NCBI RefSeq assembly: GCF_002198675.1
Contig: NZ_MWLL01000246.1
Coordinates: forward strand, 1 to 64,000
DNA length: 64,000 nt
DNA from: Kineosporia sp. R_H_3
Lineage (GTDB): Bacteria; Actinomycetota; Actinomycetes; Actinomycetales; Kineosporiaceae
Direction of reading: 5' to 3'
Part shown: in pieces, positions 40,865-49,472 of the stretch
How the letters are laid out: every line of letters begins with the position of its first letter
How positions within the stretch are numbered: position 1 is the stretch's first letter
Made by a program: the position numbers and the translations under genes
The notes under the pieces: model-generated
Databases searched by the model: none
What the model saw: the letters and a program-made list of their open reading frames with translations, nothing else
Told to the model about the DNA's origin: nothing

Positions 40865-41119
40865 CCGGGTGCCCGCCCGCTCCGCGACGCCGCCCTCCGT
40901 GCACCCATCGCTGCACGGGCCACCGGTTCAGCACCGTGCAACCGTGGGTGCGTCACGTGCGGGGTGGCCGCGGCCGGCACAGGCGCCGGCCGGTGACTTC
41001 CGGGCGGCCGGACGGTCCTACCAGCAGCCGACGCGAGAGGATGACGACCGTGCCCGAGACGATCCCGTGCGCCGGCCCGGCATCCTGACGGCAGCGACCC
41101 CCGAGAGGCAGGAGCCCGC
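40865..41119. promoter_or_regulatory. 255-bp intergenic region with a GTGCA-N8-TGCAC palindrome
   Basis: CCGTGCA (40897-40903), CCCATCGC, TGCACGG (40912-40918) forms a perfect 7-bp inverted repeat. A further GCACCGTGCA lies near 40931. The GTGCA-N8-TGCAC spacing is the same as at 14382-14399, upstream of the GntR-like gene. It could be an operator or, being just past a stop codon, a terminator hairpin. Confidence 0.45.
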
Positions 41120-41488
41120 GTGGCCACGAAGCACGCCAGTGTCGAGGAGTACCTCGCGTCCTTCCCGGACGAGGTCCGCGCCGTCCTCGAGGAGATCCGC
41201 CGCCGGGTGCTCGTCGTCGTCCCCGACGCCGGTGAGCGGATCAGCTACGACATCGCGGGGATGACGTTGGGCGACAAGGTCTTCCTGCACTTCGCGGGGT
41301 GGAAGAAGCACGTGAGCATCTACCCGGTGCCGGACGCCGCGGGCGACCCCGCCCTCGCCGAGGCGCTCACGCCGTACGCCGGCCCCCGGGGCACGCTGAA
41401 GTTCCCGCTCGCCCGACCGGTGCCGTACGACCTCGTCGAGCGGGTGGCGGGTGCCCTCGCGGTGCAGCGGGGCGGCCGCCCGGCATAG
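41120..41488 (+). CDS. DUF1801 (YdhG-type) protein
   Basis: This 122-residue protein has the DUF1801 pattern: VEEYLASFPDEVRAVLEEIR at the start, then ISYDIAGMTLGDKVFLHFAG with WKKHVSIYP, and GTLKFPLARPVPYDLVERVA near the end. Some relatives (Bacillus Fra/YdhG) bind iron as frataxin-like proteins; most are uncharacterised. Start GTG 41120. A short gap of 8 bases separates it from the ZIP-like transporter, which has its own -10-like CATAGT. Confidence 0.87.
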   Translation: MATKHASVEEYLASFPDEVRAVLEEIRRRVLVVVPDAGERISYDIAGMTLGDKVFLHFAGWKKHVSIYPVPDAAGDPALAEALTPYAGPRGTLKFPLARPVPYDLVERVAGALAVQRGGRPA

Positions 41489-41496
41489 TTGCGGCC

Positions 41497-42255
41497 GTGG
41501 ACGTCCCGCTCTGGCTCGAGGCCGGCTTCTGGGGGCTGGCCGCCGGCGCGACGCTGCTCGTCGGGGCCGCGGTCGCGTGGTTCGCCCGGGTGCCGCGGGA
41601 CGTCGTCGCGACCGTCATGGCGTTCGGCGCCGGCGTCCTCGTCTCGGCGCTCGCCTTCGAGCTGGTCTCCGACGCCGTCGAGGGCGGCGGCCTCGCCGCG
41701 ACGGCCGGCGGCTTCCTCGCCGGGTCCGTCGCCTACGTCGCGGCGAACATCGCGCTGGCCCGCCGCGGCGCCCGGCACCGCAAGCGCGCGGGTGACGAGC
41801 AGCCCTCGCCGGACGACAGCGGGACCGGCGCGGCGATCGCGGTGGGGGCGCTGCTCGACGGCGTCCCGGAGTCCGTCGTCCTCGGGATGTCCCTGTTCGG
41901 CGGCGGCGGGGTCGGCGTCGCCGTGCTCGTCGCCATCGCGATCTCCAACCTGCCCGAAGGCCTGTCGAGCGCAGCCGGGATGAAGCGCGCCGGCCGGAGC
42001 GCGGGCTACGTCTTCGGCGTCTGGGGCGGGATCGCGCTGGCCTCCGGGCTGGCGGCGATGCTCGGCGCTCTGCTGCTCCAGGACGCCTCCGGCACGACCG
42101 TCGCCGTCATCACCGCCGTCGCCGCCGGCGCCATCCTCGCGATGGTCGCCGACACGATGATCCCTGAGGCGTTCGAGCGGGCGCACGCCTACACCGGGCT
42201 CGCGACGTCGCTCGGCTTCCTCGCCGCGCTCACGGTCGACCGGCTCGGCGGCTGA
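41497..42255 (+). CDS. ZIP family metal transporter-like protein
   Basis: This 252-residue protein has about seven helices with ZIP-type signatures: FWGLAAGATLLVGAAVAW, VMAFGAGVLVSALAFELVSD, AIAVGALLDGVPESVVLG and AIAISNLPEGLSSAAGM. The pairs D/E in GVPESV and NLPEGL correspond to the metal sites of ZIP proteins (usually HNxPEG). The usual His is partly replaced, so metal specificity is unclear. GTG 41497 is 7 bases from CATAGT (41484-41489), supporting a leaderless start. The protein is predicted to import divalent metal, or, if the sites are altered, to do something else. Confidence 0.88.
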   Translation: MDVPLWLEAGFWGLAAGATLLVGAAVAWFARVPRDVVATVMAFGAGVLVSALAFELVSDAVEGGGLAATAGGFLAGSVAYVAANIALARRGARHRKRAGDEQPSPDDSGTGAAIAVGALLDGVPESVVLGMSLFGGGGVGVAVLVAIAISNLPEGLSSAAGMKRAGRSAGYVFGVWGGIALASGLAAMLGALLLQDASGTTVAVITAVAAGAILAMVADTMIPEAFERAHAYTGLATSLGFLAALTVDRLGG

Positions 42256-42263
42256 TCGGCGGG

Positions 42264-43346
42264 TCAGCCCGGGAACGTCGTCCAGCGCGCGGCCGCCCCG
42301 ACGCCGAGGAGCACGAAGAGGCCGGCCAGCCCGGCGAGCACCACGGTCACCTCGATGTCGCGCTCCACGACCTCGACCTGCCGCGGCAGGTCGGCGAGCA
42401 CGTCCTGGAGCTGCTCGGCGCCCGTCGCGGCGAAGTACCGGCCGCCGGTCGTCTCGGCGACCTCGCGCAGGGTCGGCTCGTCGACCACGAGGAACCCGCG
42501 CCGGCGCGGGTCGTTCGCGGCGCCGCCGCCACCCCCGAGGCCCGGGCCGAAGTTGTCGAAGCCGCTGCCGCCGAGCTGCGCGGCCGAGCAGACCAGGCTC
42601 GTCGGGTCCGTCGTCCCGAAGCCGATCGGGTAGACCCGCACGCCGCGGGCCGCCGCCACCTGCGCGGCCTCCTCCGGCGGCACCCCGCGGGTGTTCGCAC
42701 CGTCGGTGAGCAGGACGACGATCTCCGGGGCGTACCGGCCGCCCGGGCCGCCGGTGCCGCCGGTCCCGGCCGCGGGCAGCTCGACGTCGGACGGCGCGAC
42801 GTCCGGGTCGATCGCCGCGATCGCGTCGACGGACTTGAGGATCGCGGCGCCGATCGTCGTCCCGCGCCCCGTCGTCAGGCCGTCGATCGTCGCGACGAGC
42901 TGGTCGCGCTCGGTCGTCGGCGGGACGGCGAGCTGCGCGGAGCCGGAGAAGACGACGAGCCCGATCCGGGTGCGGTCGTCCTGGTTGTCGACGAACTCGC
43001 GGACGGCGGCCTGCGCCGCGGTGAGCCGGTTCGGGTCGACGTCGGTCGCGCACATCGAGCCGGAGACGTCGAGCGCGAGGATCACCGACGACGCCGAGAC
43101 CGGCACCTGCGCCGAGACCTGCGGCCGGGCGCCGGCCGCGAGCAGGCACGCGAGCGCGGCGAGGAGCAGCCCGAAGGGCGCGTGCCGCTTCCAGCCGGCG
43201 CGCCGCGGTGCCGCGGCCCGGACGAGCGCGACGTGCGGGTGCACGACGGCGACGCGCTTGCGCCGGCGCACCGCCCACACGTACCCGGCGACGAGCAGCG
43301 GCACGACGAGGAGCGCGGGGAGCACGAACGGCCAGGCGAAGCCCAT
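42264..43346 (-). CDS. vWA-domain membrane protein (BatA/YfbK-like)
   Basis: This 360-residue protein has two N-terminal membrane helices (PFVLPALLVVPLLVAGY and GLLLAALACLLAAGA), an extracytoplasmic von Willebrand A domain with an intact MIDAS (ALDVSGSM, then GTTIG and LLTDGANT), and a C-terminal helix (VLAGLAGLFVLLGVGAAAR). A Gly/Pro-rich loop with GSGFDNFGPGLGGGGGAAND interrupts the vWA domain. It is the last gene of the MoxR/DUF58/vWA/vWA cluster. In other bacteria such clusters maintain envelope or aerotolerance functions; the target here is unknown. Confidence 0.9.
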   Translation of the reverse strand: MGFAWPFVLPALLVVPLLVAGYVWAVRRRKRVAVVHPHVALVRAAAPRRAGWKRHAPFGLLLAALACLLAAGARPQVSAQVPVSASSVILALDVSGSMCATDVDPNRLTAAQAAVREFVDNQDDRTRIGLVVFSGSAQLAVPPTTERDQLVATIDGLTTGRGTTIGAAILKSVDAIAAIDPDVAPSDVELPAAGTGGTGGPGGRYAPEIVVLLTDGANTRGVPPEEAAQVAAARGVRVYPIGFGTTDPTSLVCSAAQLGGSGFDNFGPGLGGGGGAANDPRRRGFLVVDEPTLREVAETTGGRYFAATGAEQLQDVLADLPRQVEVVERDIEVTVVLAGLAGLFVLLGVGAAARWTTFPG

Positions 43347-43348
43347 CG

Positions 43349-44335
43349 TCACACCACCCGTCCGAACCAGACGAAGGACAGCCCGGCGCCGACGAGGAGC
43401 AGCAGCGCGGCGATCCCGGCGAGCAGCGCGGTGATCTCGATCTTCTCCGTGCGGACCGTCCAGGCGAGGTCGATGGTCCGGTAGACCTGCTCGAGGGCGG
43501 CACCGTCCGCCGCCGCGTAGTAGGTGCCGTCGGTCGTGCGGGCCACCTCGCGCAGGAGCGGCTCGTCGAGCTTCGTCGCGAGCTGGAAGCCGTCGACCTG
43601 CAGCACCGTGCCTGCCGCGCTGCCGAGGCCGACCGGGTAGACCTTCACCCCGGCCGTCGAGGCGATCGCCGCGACCTCGAGCGGGTCCGGACCCGACGTG
43701 TTCTCGCCGTCCGAGAGCATGACGACCGCGGCCGACCCGTAGTAGCCGATGTCCCCGCCGGACGCCTCGACCCCGCCGCCGGCGCTCTCGTCGACCTCGA
43801 CGACCCGGCCGGCGATCGCCGACAGCGAGGTCTGGATCCCGCGGCCGATCGACGTCCCGCCCTGCGGCGAGAGCCGGTCGACGGCGGCGAGCACCTGCGC
43901 CCGGTCGGTCGTCGGCTGCTGGACGACGAGGCCGCCCTCGCCGAAGGCGACGACGCCGATCCGCACCTGCGCCGGCTGCCGGCGGACGAACGTGCGGGCC
44001 GCGGTCTTCGCGGCCTCCATCCGGGTCGGGGAGACGTCGGTGGCGGCCATGCTGCTCGAGGTGTCGAACGCGAGGACGACGGTGCCCTCGCGGCGCGGCG
44101 ACGCGACCGTCGCCTGCGGCCGGGCGAGCGCGACGAGGAGCAGCGTGAGAGCCACGAGCAGCAGCGCGGGTGCGACGTGCCGGCGCCGGCGGCCGCGCAC
44201 GACTGGGGCGACGATGCCTTGCGCGGCAAGGCGTTCGCGGCGCTCGTCGCGACTGCGCAGGAGCCGCCGGTAGCCGGCGACGAGCAGCGGCACGGCGAGC
44301 AGCCCCACGAGCATCCACGGCCAGGCGAAGGTCAT
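43349..44335 (-). CDS. vWA-domain membrane protein (BatA-like)
   Basis: This 328-residue paralogue of the following gene has the same layout: helices at WMLVGLLAVPLLVAGY and LLLVALTLLLVALARP, a vWA domain with MIDAS residues in LAFDTSSSM, GGTSIGRG and MLSDGENTS, and a C-terminal helix near the end. It lies directly upstream of the second vWA gene with 2 bases between them, so they are co-translated. The MoxR ATPase encoded upstream probably acts on it. Confidence 0.9.
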   Translation of the reverse strand: MTFAWPWMLVGLLAVPLLVAGYRRLLRSRDERRERLAAQGIVAPVVRGRRRRHVAPALLLVALTLLLVALARPQATVASPRREGTVVLAFDTSSSMAATDVSPTRMEAAKTAARTFVRRQPAQVRIGVVAFGEGGLVVQQPTTDRAQVLAAVDRLSPQGGTSIGRGIQTSLSAIAGRVVEVDESAGGGVEASGGDIGYYGSAAVVMLSDGENTSGPDPLEVAAIASTAGVKVYPVGLGSAAGTVLQVDGFQLATKLDEPLLREVARTTDGTYYAAADGAALEQVYRTIDLAWTVRTEKIEITALLAGIAALLLLVGAGLSFVWFGRVV

Positions 44336-44360
44336 CGGCCGGCCCCCGTCCGCGCGGCCG

Positions 44361-45281
44361 TCATCGCACGGCCCTGCGCCGGCGCAGCTCGGCGATCCGG
44401 GCCAGCGCGCGGACGAGGTCCTCGTCCGTTCCGACGACGTGCAGGTCCGTGCCGGCGGTGCGCACGCCGGCGGACAGCGTCGCCTGCCGTTCCTCGGCAG
44501 CCGCACGCAGCCGCTCCCGGAAGCCCGGGTCGTCGGTGTCGACGAGGATCTGCTCACCGGTCTCGGCGTCCTCGACCCACATCGTCCCGGCGGAGGGCAG
44601 CTCGAACTCCCGCGGGTCGACGACCTGGACCGCGACGACGTCGTGCCGGCGCGCGAGCATCCCGAGCGGGCGCTCCCAGCCCGGCTCGCCGATGAAGTCC
44701 GAGACGAGGACGACGAGGGAGCGGCGGCGGACCAGGCCCAGGGCCGCGCGCAACGGGACGGCGAGGTCGGTCGGCCGCCGGGCGCCGTCCGGCGGCTGCG
44801 GCTCGCGCAGCAGGTGCTCGAGGATCCGCAGCACCTGGGTGCGGCCGTGCCCGGGCGGGACGACCCGCTCCACCTCGGCGTCGAAGAGCACCGCACCGAC
44901 CCGGTTGCCGCCCCGGGCCAGGATCCTGGCGACGGTCGCGGCGACCTCGGCGACGACGAGGTGCTTGCGGCGGTCGACCGGCCCGAACCCCATGGACGGC
45001 GACCGGTCGAGCAGCAGCCACGCGGTGACGTCCCGGTCCTCGACGTACTCGCGGACGTACGGCTCGTCCATCCGGGCCGTGACGTTCCAGTCGATGTGCC
45101 GCAGGTCGTCGCCGGGCTCGTACTCGCGCAGGTCGGTGACGTCGACCCCCGCCCCGCGGAAGAGCGTGCGGTAGTCGCCCTGGAGCCGGCCGTCGAGCCG
45201 GCGGACGACGCGCCACTCCAGCCGCCGCAGCAGGCGCTCGGGGGTGAGCGCCGCCGGGGTCAGCGCCCCTGGGCCGGCCAC
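44361..45281 (-). CDS. DUF58 domain protein
   Basis: This 306-residue cytoplasmic protein has the DUF58 hallmark: GDYRTLFRGAGVDVTDLREY with EPGDDLRHIDWNVTAR, then a vWA-like DRSPSMGFG and LVSDFIGEPGW. Family members are partners of MoxR AAA ATPases. GTG 45281 is used, which overlaps the MoxR gene by 22 bases. It is followed 25 bases later by the first vWA gene. Together MoxR, DUF58 and two vWA proteins form a standard four-gene set. Confidence 0.9.
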   Translation of the reverse strand: MAGPGALTPAALTPERLLRRLEWRVVRRLDGRLQGDYRTLFRGAGVDVTDLREYEPGDDLRHIDWNVTARMDEPYVREYVEDRDVTAWLLLDRSPSMGFGPVDRRKHLVVAEVAATVARILARGGNRVGAVLFDAEVERVVPPGHGRTQVLRILEHLLREPQPPDGARRPTDLAVPLRAALGLVRRRSLVVLVSDFIGEPGWERPLGMLARRHDVVAVQVVDPREFELPSAGTMWVEDAETGEQILVDTDDPGFRERLRAAAEERQATLSAGVRTAGTDLHVVGTDEDLVRALARIAELRRRRAVR

Positions 45282-46309
45282 GACCGGTCTCCCCCGCCGG
45301 CGCGGGCCCGGTCCCGCATCGGGATCTCGGGCAGCGGCACGGCGTCGAGGACCGGGGTGAGCAGGTCGTCCGGCGAGACGCCGTCCGCTAGCGCCTCGTA
45401 CGACAGGACGAGCCGGTGCCGCAGCACGTCGCGGGCGAGGTCCCGGGCGTCGGCGGGCAGCGCGTAGTCGCGCCCGCGCAGGAACGCCAGCGCCTTCGCG
45501 GCGAGGACGAGGTTGATCGGGGCCCGCGGGCTCGCGCCGAACGAGACGTAGCGGGCGAGGTCCGGCAGGCCGACGGACGCCGGCTCCCGGGTCGCGGTGG
45601 CGAGCCGGACGGCGTACTCGATGACGCCGGGGTCGACGTACACGGCGTCCGCGGCACGCTGGTAGTCCCGCAGCTGGTCGAGGTCGAGCACCCGCGCGGT
45701 GCGCTCGCGCGCGCTCGTCATCCGCTCGACGACGACGAACTCCTCGGCCGGGGTCGGGTAGCCGACGAGCACCTTGAGCATGAAGCGGTCGACCTGCGCC
45801 TCGGGCAGCGGGTAGGTGCCCTCGGACTCGATGGGGTTCTGGGTCGCCATGACGAGGAAGGGGTCCGGCGCAGTGTGGGTCTCGCGGCCGATCGTCACCT
45901 GCCGCTCCTGCATGACCTCGAGCAGCGCGCTCTGCACCTTGGCCGGCGCCCGGTTGATCTCGTCCGCGAGCAACAGGTTGGCGAACACCGGGCCGAGCCA
46001 GGTCTGGAACTCGGCGTCCTTCTGGTTGTAGACCCGGGTGCCCACGACGTCCGCGGGCACGAGGTCGGGGGTGAACTGGATCCGTTGGAAGACCCCGCCC
46101 ATCGCCTCGGCGAGGGTCTTGATCGCCATGGTCTTCGCGAGCCCCGGGACGCCCTCGACGAGCAGGTGGCCGCGCGCGAGCAGGCAGACGAACATCCGCT
46201 CGAGGAGCTGGTCCTGGCCGACGATCGTCTTCTTGACCTGGTAGAGCGCCTGCTCGAGCGGGTGGGTGCCCGCCGGCTGGGGGGCCGGCTGCTGCGGGGT
46301 GGCGGTCAT
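45260..46309 (-). CDS. MoxR family AAA+ ATPase
   Basis: This 349-residue AAA+ ATPase has Walker A in LLVEGVPGLAKTM, Walker B LLLADEINRAP, the segment MQERQVTIG, sensor-1 TQNPIESEGTYPLPEAQVDR and the C-terminal lid. MoxR proteins act as chaperones that insert cofactors or assemble complexes together with vWA partners. The ATG at 46309 is preferred to GTG 46336. The gene overlaps DUF58 by 22 bases and probably starts the operon, 36 bases downstream of the protease gene. Confidence 0.95.
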   Translation of the reverse strand: MTATPQQPAPQPAGTHPLEQALYQVKKTIVGQDQLLERMFVCLLARGHLLVEGVPGLAKTMAIKTLAEAMGGVFQRIQFTPDLVPADVVGTRVYNQKDAEFQTWLGPVFANLLLADEINRAPAKVQSALLEVMQERQVTIGRETHTAPDPFLVMATQNPIESEGTYPLPEAQVDRFMLKVLVGYPTPAEEFVVVERMTSARERTARVLDLDQLRDYQRAADAVYVDPGVIEYAVRLATATREPASVGLPDLARYVSFGASPRAPINLVLAAKALAFLRGRDYALPADARDLARDVLRHRLVLSYEALADGVSPDDLLTPVLDAVPLPEIPMRDRARAGGGDRSWPAQGR

Positions 46310-46345
46310 CGGGCTCCGTTCCTGGGGCTGGTCCACGACGTCGGC

Positions 46346-47212
46346 TCAGATCGCCGGGCCGCCGGCGGCGCCGCCGGCGTTCGCGATGGGGACGGCGAAA
46401 CCGATCCCGACGAAGAAGGACTGCTTGCCGGGGTTGGCCAGGGCGGTGACGACACCGACCACCTGGCCGTCCCGGTTGACGAGCGGGCCGCCGCTGCTGC
46501 CCGGGTTGACCGCCGCGTCGAACTGGATGAGGTCCTCGAGCGTCCCCGCCTGGCTGCGCACCGTCCGGCCGGTGGCCGACACGACGCCCGCGGTGAGGGT
46601 GCGCTCGAGGCCGAACGGGTTGCCGACCGGGTAGACGGCGTCCCCGACCTGGACGCCGCCGCCGAGCACCGCGGGGACGACGACCTCGGGCAGCCGGTCG
46701 ACGGCCAGGACGGCGATGTCCTTGGTGGGGTCCCTCTCCGCGACGGTCGCGGTCGCCCGGGTGCCGTCCGCGAACCTGACCGTGATCGTGCCGCCGCCCG
46801 AGACGACGTGCAGCGCGGTGAGGACGGAGCCGTCGGCGTTGACGACCGTGCCGGTGCCGAGCGACCCGTCGCCCTGCCCGGCCGGCTCGCCCGAGCCGCT
46901 GCCGGTGGTCACGGTGACGAGCGAGGGCAGGATCGTGCCGTAGACGACGGCGGCGTCCGGCGGGGCGGCGCGCTGCTCGGCCTGCGCCGCCGCGAGCCCC
47001 TCGGCGACGGTCCTGGCGACGTCCGCCGTGGACAGCGGTGCGGGGCCGGGGTCACGCAGCAGCCACCACGTGAGCGCGGCGACCACGACGAGCACGACGA
47101 GCAGGAGGGCGGGGCGCAGCCGCCGCCGGACGCGGCCCGTCGCGGCCCCTTCGGCGGGTGCGGCGTCGGCCGGGTCGTCGGCGGCGACCAGTGGGAGCAC
47201 TGCCCGCGCCAT
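46346..47212 (-). CDS. Membrane-anchored trypsin-like serine protease (S1C, DegP/HtrA-type)
   Basis: This 288-residue protein has a single N-terminal membrane helix (PALLLVVLVVVAALTWWLL, about residues 35-55) and an extracytoplasmic trypsin fold. The catalytic triad lies in ALHVVSG (His), KDIAVLA (Asp) and NPGSSGGP (Ser240). There is no PDZ domain at the C-terminus. It is probably an envelope-stress protease. ATG 47212 is 6 bases from TACGCT (47224-47219), so it is probably leaderless. It lies upstream of moxR on the same strand and may be in the same transcript. Confidence 0.92.
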   Translation of the reverse strand: MARAVLPLVAADDPADAAPAEGAATGRVRRRLRPALLLVVLVVVAALTWWLLRDPGPAPLSTADVARTVAEGLAAAQAEQRAAPPDAAVVYGTILPSLVTVTTGSGSGEPAGQGDGSLGTGTVVNADGSVLTALHVVSGGGTITVRFADGTRATATVAERDPTKDIAVLAVDRLPEVVVPAVLGGGVQVGDAVYPVGNPFGLERTLTAGVVSATGRTVRSQAGTLEDLIQFDAAVNPGSSGGPLVNRDGQVVGVVTALANPGKQSFFVGIGFAVPIANAGGAAGGPAI

Positions 47213-47218
47213 TCAGCG

Positions 47219-47224
47219 AGCGTA
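47219..47224 (-). promoter_or_regulatory. -10 element of the serine protease gene
   Basis: TACGCT on the minus strand ends 6 bases before ATG 47212, with no Shine-Dalgarno, suggesting a leaderless transcript. No clear -35 is seen. Confidence 0.45.
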
Positions 47225-47364
47225 AGTCGCCGCAGGGGTTTGTGACACTCCCGTGACCTTCGAATTCGCTGGGAACGGCTTGGGACGGCGCAGTGGCGCG
47301 TGCAGAGGGTCGGCCTGCGGGCGACGCGACGGCCGGTGGGACGGCGGCGGGCACGGCACGGGGC

Positions 47365-48201
47365 TCACCGCGCCAGGAAGGCGAGCAGGGCCGCGTTGAA
47401 CTCCCGCGGGTGCGAGGCGTTGAACCCGTGCGGCCCGCCGCTCACGACGACGGTCTCGACGTCCTTGACGTGCTCGGCGACCCGCCGCCCGCTGACCTCG
47501 AACGGCACGATCGCGTCCTGGTCGCCGTGGAGGACGAGCACCGGGACGTCGACGCGCGCGAGGTCGGCGCGGAAGTCCGTGCGGGCGAACGCGGTGATGC
47601 AGTCGGCGGTGCCCTTCGGCGACGCCGTCGAGGCGACCTGCCAGGCGAACCGGACGACGGCGTCGCTCACGGTCTGCGTGCCGCCGGCGGCGTAGAAGTC
47701 CTTGACGAAGCCGTCGAGGAAGGCGAGCCGGTCGGTGGCGACACCGTCGAGGAACTGCCCGATCGTCGCCTCGTCGAGGCCGCCGTCGGGGTTGTCGTCG
47801 GTCTTCGCGAGGTACGGCGTCACGGCGCCCGCGAGGACGGCGCTGCGCACCCGCGCCGAGCCGAAGGTGCCCAGGTAGCGGGCGACCTCGCCGCCGCCCA
47901 TGGAGAAGCCGACGAGCGTGACGTCGCGCAGGTCGAGACCCTCGAGGAGCGCGTCGAGGTCGGCGGCGAAGGTGTCGTAGTCGTACCCGGTCCACGGCCG
48001 GGAGGACTCCCCGAACCCGCGCCGGTCGTAGGTCACCACTCGGAAGCCGGCGTCGACGAGCGGCCCGACCTGGGCCTCCCACGACCTGCCGGACAGCGGC
48101 CAGCCGTGGACGAGCACGACCGGGCGGCCGGTGCCGACGTCCTCGTAGTGCAGCTCGACAGGGGCGCTCCCGACGGCGTCGGGGACGGTGAGGCGGGGCA
48201 T
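47365..48201 (-). CDS. Alpha/beta hydrolase (haloperoxidase-like)
   Basis: This 278-residue hydrolase has the oxyanion motif HGWPLSG, the nucleophile elbow GFSMGGG (Ser100), the acid in HGDQDAIVP and His in SGGPHGFN. It closely resembles cofactor-free non-heme haloperoxidases and perhydrolases, which are esterases. The physiological substrate is unknown. ATG 48201 follows GGAAGGAAG. It is divergent from the SDR gene across about 186 bases. Confidence 0.92.
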   Translation of the reverse strand: MPRLTVPDAVGSAPVELHYEDVGTGRPVVLVHGWPLSGRSWEAQVGPLVDAGFRVVTYDRRGFGESSRPWTGYDYDTFAADLDALLEGLDLRDVTLVGFSMGGGEVARYLGTFGSARVRSAVLAGAVTPYLAKTDDNPDGGLDEATIGQFLDGVATDRLAFLDGFVKDFYAAGGTQTVSDAVVRFAWQVASTASPKGTADCITAFARTDFRADLARVDVPVLVLHGDQDAIVPFEVSGRRVAEHVKDVETVVVSGGPHGFNASHPREFNAALLAFLAR

Positions 48202-48387
48202 GGGTCTTCCTTCCGCTCGGCGCTGGTGCTCGGCGCGACCGCGGACGGGCGCGTGCGATCGACGCTAAACGGATGTTCCGGGCCCGCCAGGTGACCTGCC
48301 CCGGCCGGGCCCGGACCCCCGTGGCAGCATCGCGGACGACGCCCCGCTGCACCCCGCCGCGGGCGACGTCGTCGAGGGAGCGCCACC

Positions 48388-49272
48388 GTGAGCACGACCG
48401 TCTGCGTCACCGGAGCCGCCGGGAAGGTCGGGCGGTACGCCGTCCACGAGCTGCTGGAGCACGGGTACCGGGTGGTCGCGGTCGACACCGTCCCGCACCC
48501 GCCGACGCTGCCCGCGGTCTGGTCCCGCGAGGACTTCACCTACCTGCGGGCCGACCTCGAGGACTTCGGCGACACCGTCGACGCGCTCGGCGGCTGCGAC
48601 GCCGTCGTCCACGTCGCGAACATCCCGGCGCCGGGCCTCATCCCGCCCGCACGCACGTTGAACCGCAACAACCTCATGAACACCAACGTGTTCCTCGCCG
48701 CCGCCCAGCTGCGCCTGGCGAAGGTCGTCTGGGCCTCGAGCGAGACGACCCTCGGCCTGAACTTCGGCGACGGCGGCCGGGCGCCGCGCTACGTGCCGCT
48801 CGACGAGGACCACTACCCGCACCCCGCGACGACCTACTCGCTGTCCAAGGTCGTCGCCGAGACGACGGCCGAGCACGTCGCGGCCTGGAGCGGGATCCCC
48901 TTCCTCGCGCTGCGGTTCTCCAACGTCATCCTCCCCGAGGAGTACGCGGCGTTCCCGACCTACTGGAGCGACCCGGCGACGCGCGTGTTCAACCTCTGGT
49001 GCTACATCGACGTCCGCGACGCGGCGCTCGCGTGCCGGCTCGCGCTGGAGTCCGACGTCACCGGCGCCCGGGCGTACGTCATCGCGAATGAGGACACGGT
49101 CATGACGACCCCGAGCGCCGACCTCGTCGAGCAGGTCTTCCCGGGGACGCCGCACAAGACCCCCGTCGAGGGCTTCGCGGCGCTCATGACGAGCGCCCGG
49201 GCCCGCGCCGAGCTGGGCTTCGTGCCGCAGCACCCCTGGCGCGACCAGGTGCAGGCACCGCCGGCGGGCTGA
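48388..49272 (+). CDS. NAD-dependent epimerase/dehydratase family protein
   Basis: This 294-residue extended SDR has the dinucleotide-binding motif VTGAAGKVGRYAV, the active-site Tyr-Lys in TYSLSKVVAE, and the substrate region ALRFSNVILPEEY. Such enzymes modify nucleotide sugars or other NAD substrates; which is unknown. Start GTG 48388. It is alone on this strand between the hydrolase and the transglutaminase-fold gene. Confidence 0.92.
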   Translation: MSTTVCVTGAAGKVGRYAVHELLEHGYRVVAVDTVPHPPTLPAVWSREDFTYLRADLEDFGDTVDALGGCDAVVHVANIPAPGLIPPARTLNRNNLMNTNVFLAAAQLRLAKVVWASSETTLGLNFGDGGRAPRYVPLDEDHYPHPATTYSLSKVVAETTAEHVAAWSGIPFLALRFSNVILPEEYAAFPTYWSDPATRVFNLWCYIDVRDAALACRLALESDVTGARAYVIANEDTVMTTPSADLVEQVFPGTPHKTPVEGFAALMTSARARAELGFVPQHPWRDQVQAPPAG

Positions 49273-49289
49273 CCCGCCCTGTCCCATCG

Positions 49290-49307
49290 GTCGAACACAC
49301 GTTCGAC
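49290..49307 (+). promoter_or_regulatory. LexA (SOS) box upstream of the transglutaminase-fold gene
   Basis: GTCGAACACACGTTCGAC is a perfect 18-bp palindrome that contains the actinobacterial/Bacillus-type LexA site CGAAC-N4-GTTCG. It lies in the intergenic space, 17 bases after the SDR stop, and its right half (TTCGAC) is a possible -35 with TACGGT (49326-49331) 18 bases on as the -10. LexA bound here would block that promoter. Confidence 0.8.
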
Positions 49308-49472
49308 AACCGCGGGGTTCTGTCGTACGGTCGGATCCGGTGGGAACGGCGCACGACTGTGCGGAGCCGTGCGCCGCCCACCGCTTCCCCGCACCTGCTG
49401 AACATCCCCCGCTCGCTTCGCCGGGTCCGCCGCGGGCCCCGTCGGACGACCTCCCGACGCCCCGAGGCCGCC

